This document shows positions 49,966 to 64,000 of a DNA stretch of 64,000 bases, in pieces. Each line of letters begins with the position of its first letter. The stretch's first letter is position 1. The translations under genes and the position numbers were made by a program. Below the pieces are notes generated by a model. The model saw only the letters and a program-made list of their open reading frames with translations, was not told the origin of the DNA and searched no databases. The DNA comes from Sitta carolinensis (Eukaryota; Chordata; Aves; Passeriformes; Sittidae), in the NCBI GenBank assembly GCA_032173965.1, contig CM063288.1, forward strand, positions 20,247,501 to 20,311,500, given 5' to 3'.

Positions 49966-51864
49966 TCTACAGGCGGCTTCTCCAGCCAGGGCTCCGCGGG
50001 GGGGTGTGGCGTTGGGCCTCGGGAACTGCTCTGTCTCCCAGCGTTGCTTCGCGCTCGTCCCCGTGTTAATTCCTTTCCGATTGACGGTCCTGACGGTGCG
50101 GACGAGTGGGCATTGGGTGTTTTACTGCGCAGATCTCCGTGTCTTTCCGCATTTCCCGTAGACTTCTGCGCTTTCTGCAACGCCTTCGGAGCTGGTTTGA
50201 CCCTCGGCGTCTGCCGTCGGCAGCCGCCCGCCAGCTGTCGGCGCCTTTGTGCGGCGGCGGAAGGGGCGCGGGGCCGGGCGCAGGGCAGGAGCGGCGGACC
50301 GGAGCCGCGGACCGGTGCGCAGGGGCCGAGCCGCGCCCAGCGCTGCTGCCGCCCGGGGGGAAGGCGCCGGCCTTCGGCCGCTCCCTGTGCAGCGCGGGCT
50401 GTGGCGGCAGGGTGGGGCCCGCGCCGGGGCTCACTGAGGGGGAGAGGCTGGGAGTGCTTCCTTCAGCCGGGCCGCGGGGCGTGGTGCGACCCTGGCCGGG
50501 CTGCCGGGCGCTCTCCCCGGGACGGTCCCTGTGGGGTTTGGGTGGGGACTTTGGTTCTGGCGGCACCAGGTCCGTACCGCAGTCATCTCCAGGCGGGGCG
50601 GGCTGGGCTGGGTGGGCTCCGCTCCCCTCGGGTTCGCCCGGTTTGTGCTGCCTCGCCTCCCCGGCCGGCACTGGACGGGCGGCAATCCCTGGTGTGACAG
50701 CGCGCTTTCCTTGTGCTGTTTTAAAGGGACACGGGAATACCATTTGAAAATGTTGACTGTAGATCATTTATTTATTAGCTCTTTAGCGCTAAGAGACGAC
50801 ATGAAGGAATTATTTCGTCTACTCCAGTATACCTGTTACTAAGATGTGGAGTTAGACGTATGAGGCTTGCAACAGTTTGCATCTCTTTTTGTGCTTAGCT
50901 GTACTATGCAAATGCTTGCAAGTATTCTTTATTTTGAATTAGCACACAGTCATATTACTAACGCTTAATCTTGTATCCTTACTGTCAAACTTACTGTAAA
51001 AGCGCTTATAGTTGCCTCATTTGTTGTAGGACTACTTGTACATTTTGACTTTGCTTAAAAACAGAAAAATTAAATTCTTCACCTAGCCCTTTCATACAGT
51101 TTTTCTTACCTGAGTTCTAAATCTTCGTGAAGTTCTAAACTTACAGAGTTTCCACCTTTTGTTGTTGACCTTGTTTGTGTTTGAGTTAGTTACATAGCAA
51201 AACTTTTTGTAGCATTTTTGTCTTTAAATGATCCACCAATTAATTAGTAGTGTAACAGTTTTGAGAAAAAAAATTATAATGCATGTGTTTTAGTTTTCTT
51301 TGACCACCACACTTGTACTTACATTGCCTTATAATTTATAGTAACCCTGCTAAATGCTTTAATAAATCTTTACTTTGAATCATATGATGGTCTGTGGAAG
51401 GATATATAGCTTAAATATTGTTAAGTTATAGCATGCCAATATTTAGCTGTTGAAGTGAAAAATGAAAGAGAAATATTGTCTTGCTGCTTTTCTTGCTATT
51501 TTCAGTCTTGCAGGTCGTTTTGTAGCTGCAAAAATCATATAACAAGATCTTTAATGCCTAAGGTTTCTTTCAAAGTAGTTCCTTCAAAGAGCATCAGACC
51601 TACCTTAGAAATGGATGCTGTCATCATGTCATGGTTCTGTTTGTTTTAAATCAATCACTTTAGTATTGAGAATGTGTTAAGTGAAAGAAAAATGGAGATA
51701 GGAATGTGGGTTTTGTCAATTATTGTTGACGTCTCAGGCTTCTGGTAAGCTAGTGTAATTTCTTTGCAGATAGGTTCTGTCAAGAAAAGCTGCTGTCTTA
51801 AAAAAAACCAAACCCAAGACCCCCAAACAAATCCAAACAAAACAAAAGCCAAACAGTGATGTGA

Positions 51865-62236
<10,372 letters not shown>

Positions 62237-62554
62237 TAAGTTATTTATTGTTTCTTTTAATATAATAATGATGACTGGCTGAATTAGAACTAGCACCTGT
62301 GATCTGGAAACTTAATAAGGTAAATGAAGGTTGATATGTGACATAATTTATACAAATTCATTACTAAATTTTTGTAGGATTTGCTTAACTGTCATTGTCA
62401 TTCTGCATCTCTTAACATCACTCTTGCTACTAATATGTGGTACTTTCACATTCCTAGTATATGTTCAGATTAAACACCGAGTTGCTGGATTAGCTGACAG
62501 CTGATAATAAATAGAATATATTTTGCATTTATGACATTTAAGGATCCACACATA

Positions 62555-63423
62555 ACTTGGCACATGGAGGACAGGGAGGCGACTGGTATGGCTTTAAGGA
62601 GGACAACTGCCTGACCAACCTAGTGGCCTTCTACAATGGAGTGACTACATCAGTGGACAAGGGAAGTGTACCCAGTGTCTGTTCAGCTTTCTCTAAGGCC
62701 ATTGACACGATCCCCCCCAACATCCTTCTCTCTAAATTGGACAGAGATGGATTTGATGGGTGGACTGTTAGGTGGCTAAGGAACTGCTTGAATGGTTGTT
62801 TCCAGAGGTCAACAGCTCAGTCCTGGTGTACCTCAGTGACAAGGGGTGTCCCTCAGGGGCCATACTGGGACCAGTGTTATTTATTGTCTTCATCACTGAT
62901 GTACAGAGGGAGCAAGTGCACCCTCAGCACACCTGCAGCTGACACCAAGCTGAGTGGGGTGGTTGACATGCCTGAAGGATGGGATGCCACCCAGAGGGAC
63001 TTGGACAAGCTCAAGAAGTGGCCCAAAAGAAAGCCAAACATATCCTGGCCTGCATCCTCAGCAGCATGGCCAGCAGGTCAAGGGAGGTGCTCCTGCCCCT
63101 CTCCTCTACTCCTGGAGTGCTCATCCAGCTCTGGAGAAGGACCTTGCTCAAGGGCATGTGGTGTCTGGACAAGGGGCAATGGCTTTAAACTGGAAGAGAA
63201 TAGATTCAATTAGATACCAGGAGAAATTCTTTACTTTGTGGGCGGTGAGGCACTGGAACAGGTTGCCCAGAGAAGCTGTGGATGCCCTGTCCATGCATGT
63301 GTTCAAGGCCAGGTTGTATGGGGCTTTGAGCAGTCTGATCTAGTGGAAGGTATCCCTGCCCATGGGAGGGGGATTGGAACTACATCATCTTTAAAGTCCC
63401 TTCCAACCCCTAACATTCTGTGA
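62555..63423 (+). mobile_element. CR1 LINE fragment with reverse-transcriptase remnant
   Basis: The first 440 bases translate to CR1 reverse-transcriptase blocks: NCLTNLVAFYNGVTTSVDKG, AFSKAIDTIPPNILLSKLDR, GFDGWTVRWLRNCLNG and TRGVPQG. The FADD catalytic motif expected before DTKLSG is not present (the frame reads PAADTKLSG), so the copy is dead. After DLDKLKKW it jumps, by internal deletion, to the CR1 3' region with CAGGTTGCCCAGAGAAGCTG and CCCTTCCAACCCCTAACATT. It lies sense in the DYNC1I2 intron after exon 5. The 218-codon open frame is this remnant, not a host gene. Confidence 0.93.
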
Positions 63424-64000
63424 ATTTACTTGAAGGCTGTGTATCCTACAACAAACTTAGCAATTAACCCCCCTACTTCTTAAGAATTTAAATTTTTACA
63501 CCTGAAGCTTGTACATAGAGTTTTAAAAGAAGGAACTAATTTATTTATTTATAACTTACGCAGTTTCTGTTTTCAGCAATTGAACACAGGCTTTCTTTCA
63601 GTCATTACTTGTTTGTTTTTCAAAATAAATTTTTCCAAAGAGAATATTGTTGGCTAGCAGATTTGCTTTTCAATGCTGAAACACTTAAATTTATCTGCAA
63701 ATGAATGTATTAGTCTTGACCTAGCTTTTATGTAGTTCTGCAACAAAAACTCTTGCTTGTTTATTGTGACTGACTTGGCGTATGTGTCTATGTTAGCAAT
63801 TTTAGGACCTACTTCTTCATTCATAATTTTGCATTTTCCTGCTCATTGGTATGTGAACTTTTGGGTGTTTATGCAAGGATATATTTTTCAGACTTCATTA
63901 TTTGGTGAGCCAGAGGATATGATTTTTCTCTAACTGTGTTTCTTTTCTGTTCTTCATTTTGTCTTTATCTCTGCACAGGTAAGTGTTTGGGGTTTTCTTG

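Larger units (their letters stand above)
49480..50710. promoter_or_regulatory. DYNC1I2: CpG-island promoter region of DYNC1I2, with noncoding first exon(s)
   Basis: About 1.2 kb of CpG-rich DNA lies 1.2 kb before the first coding exon. DYNC1I2 has a noncoding first exon in mammals, so its 5' UTR exon is expected here, but I could not choose a donor. Two ZNF143-type motifs lie at 49860-49878 (plus) and 49947-49965 (minus). Overlapping open frames of up to 287 codons on both strands are composition effects of GC-rich DNA and resemble nothing I know. A minus-strand transcript from the same island is possible but not shown. Confidence 0.75.

Noticed and set aside
49647..50767. Several open frames of 140-287 codons in the DYNC1I2 CpG island
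   Set aside because: They overlap on both strands, have Pro/Arg/Gly/Ala-rich composition and no recognisable domain; typical of CpG islands.
62557..63213. 218-codon open frame as a host gene
   Set aside because: The translation is CR1 reverse transcriptase running into out-of-frame sequence.

Overview
This is vertebrate nuclear DNA, and the evidence points to a bird. Genes are split into many short exons with GT-AG introns. The interspersed repeats are CR1 LINE 3' ends (octamer tails such as ATTCTGTG) and short solo LTRs like those of songbird genomes. No prokaryotic, plasmid or organellar gene is visible. The species cannot be named from the sequence alone.

Three plus-strand genes lie in the order DCAF17, CYBRD1, DYNC1I2, the same order as on human chromosome 2q31. 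DCAF17 (about 0.65-19.5 kb) is complete in 14 coding exons, except that its start codon is unclear. CYBRD1 (27.7-36.7 kb) is complete in 4 coding exons and encodes 283 residues. DYNC1I2 (from the CpG island at about 49.5 kb to the window end) shows its first 5 coding exons, about 163 N-terminal residues; the WD40 propeller lies beyond the window. Each gene starts in a CpG island (about 0.1-1.0, 27.56-28.45 and 49.5-50.7 kb). The island before DCAF17 is probably shared with the divergent METTL8 gene, by analogy with mammals; no METTL8 coding sequence is visible.

The rest is intron and intergenic DNA, AT-rich with scattered repeats. It holds two solo LTRs with recognisable target-site duplications (3985-4369 and 10708-11003), a third LTR-like block just after DCAF17 (about 20.02-20.43 kb), three CR1 fragments (about 30.95-31.59, 39.14-39.24 and 62.55-63.42 kb), several microsatellites, and a striking 432-bp G-rich minisatellite just inside CYBRD1 intron 1.

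The genes are unrelated in function: a CUL4-DDB1 substrate-receptor candidate, a transmembrane ferric reductase and a dynein subunit. They are neighbours by conserved synteny, not as a pathway. I found no undescribed multi-gene system. The best leads are the missing in-frame AUG of DCAF17, the tandem duplication that copies the DCAF17 stop-codon region, the CYBRD1 minisatellite, and a recursive-splice-like AG|GT site at 63978 in DYNC1I2.
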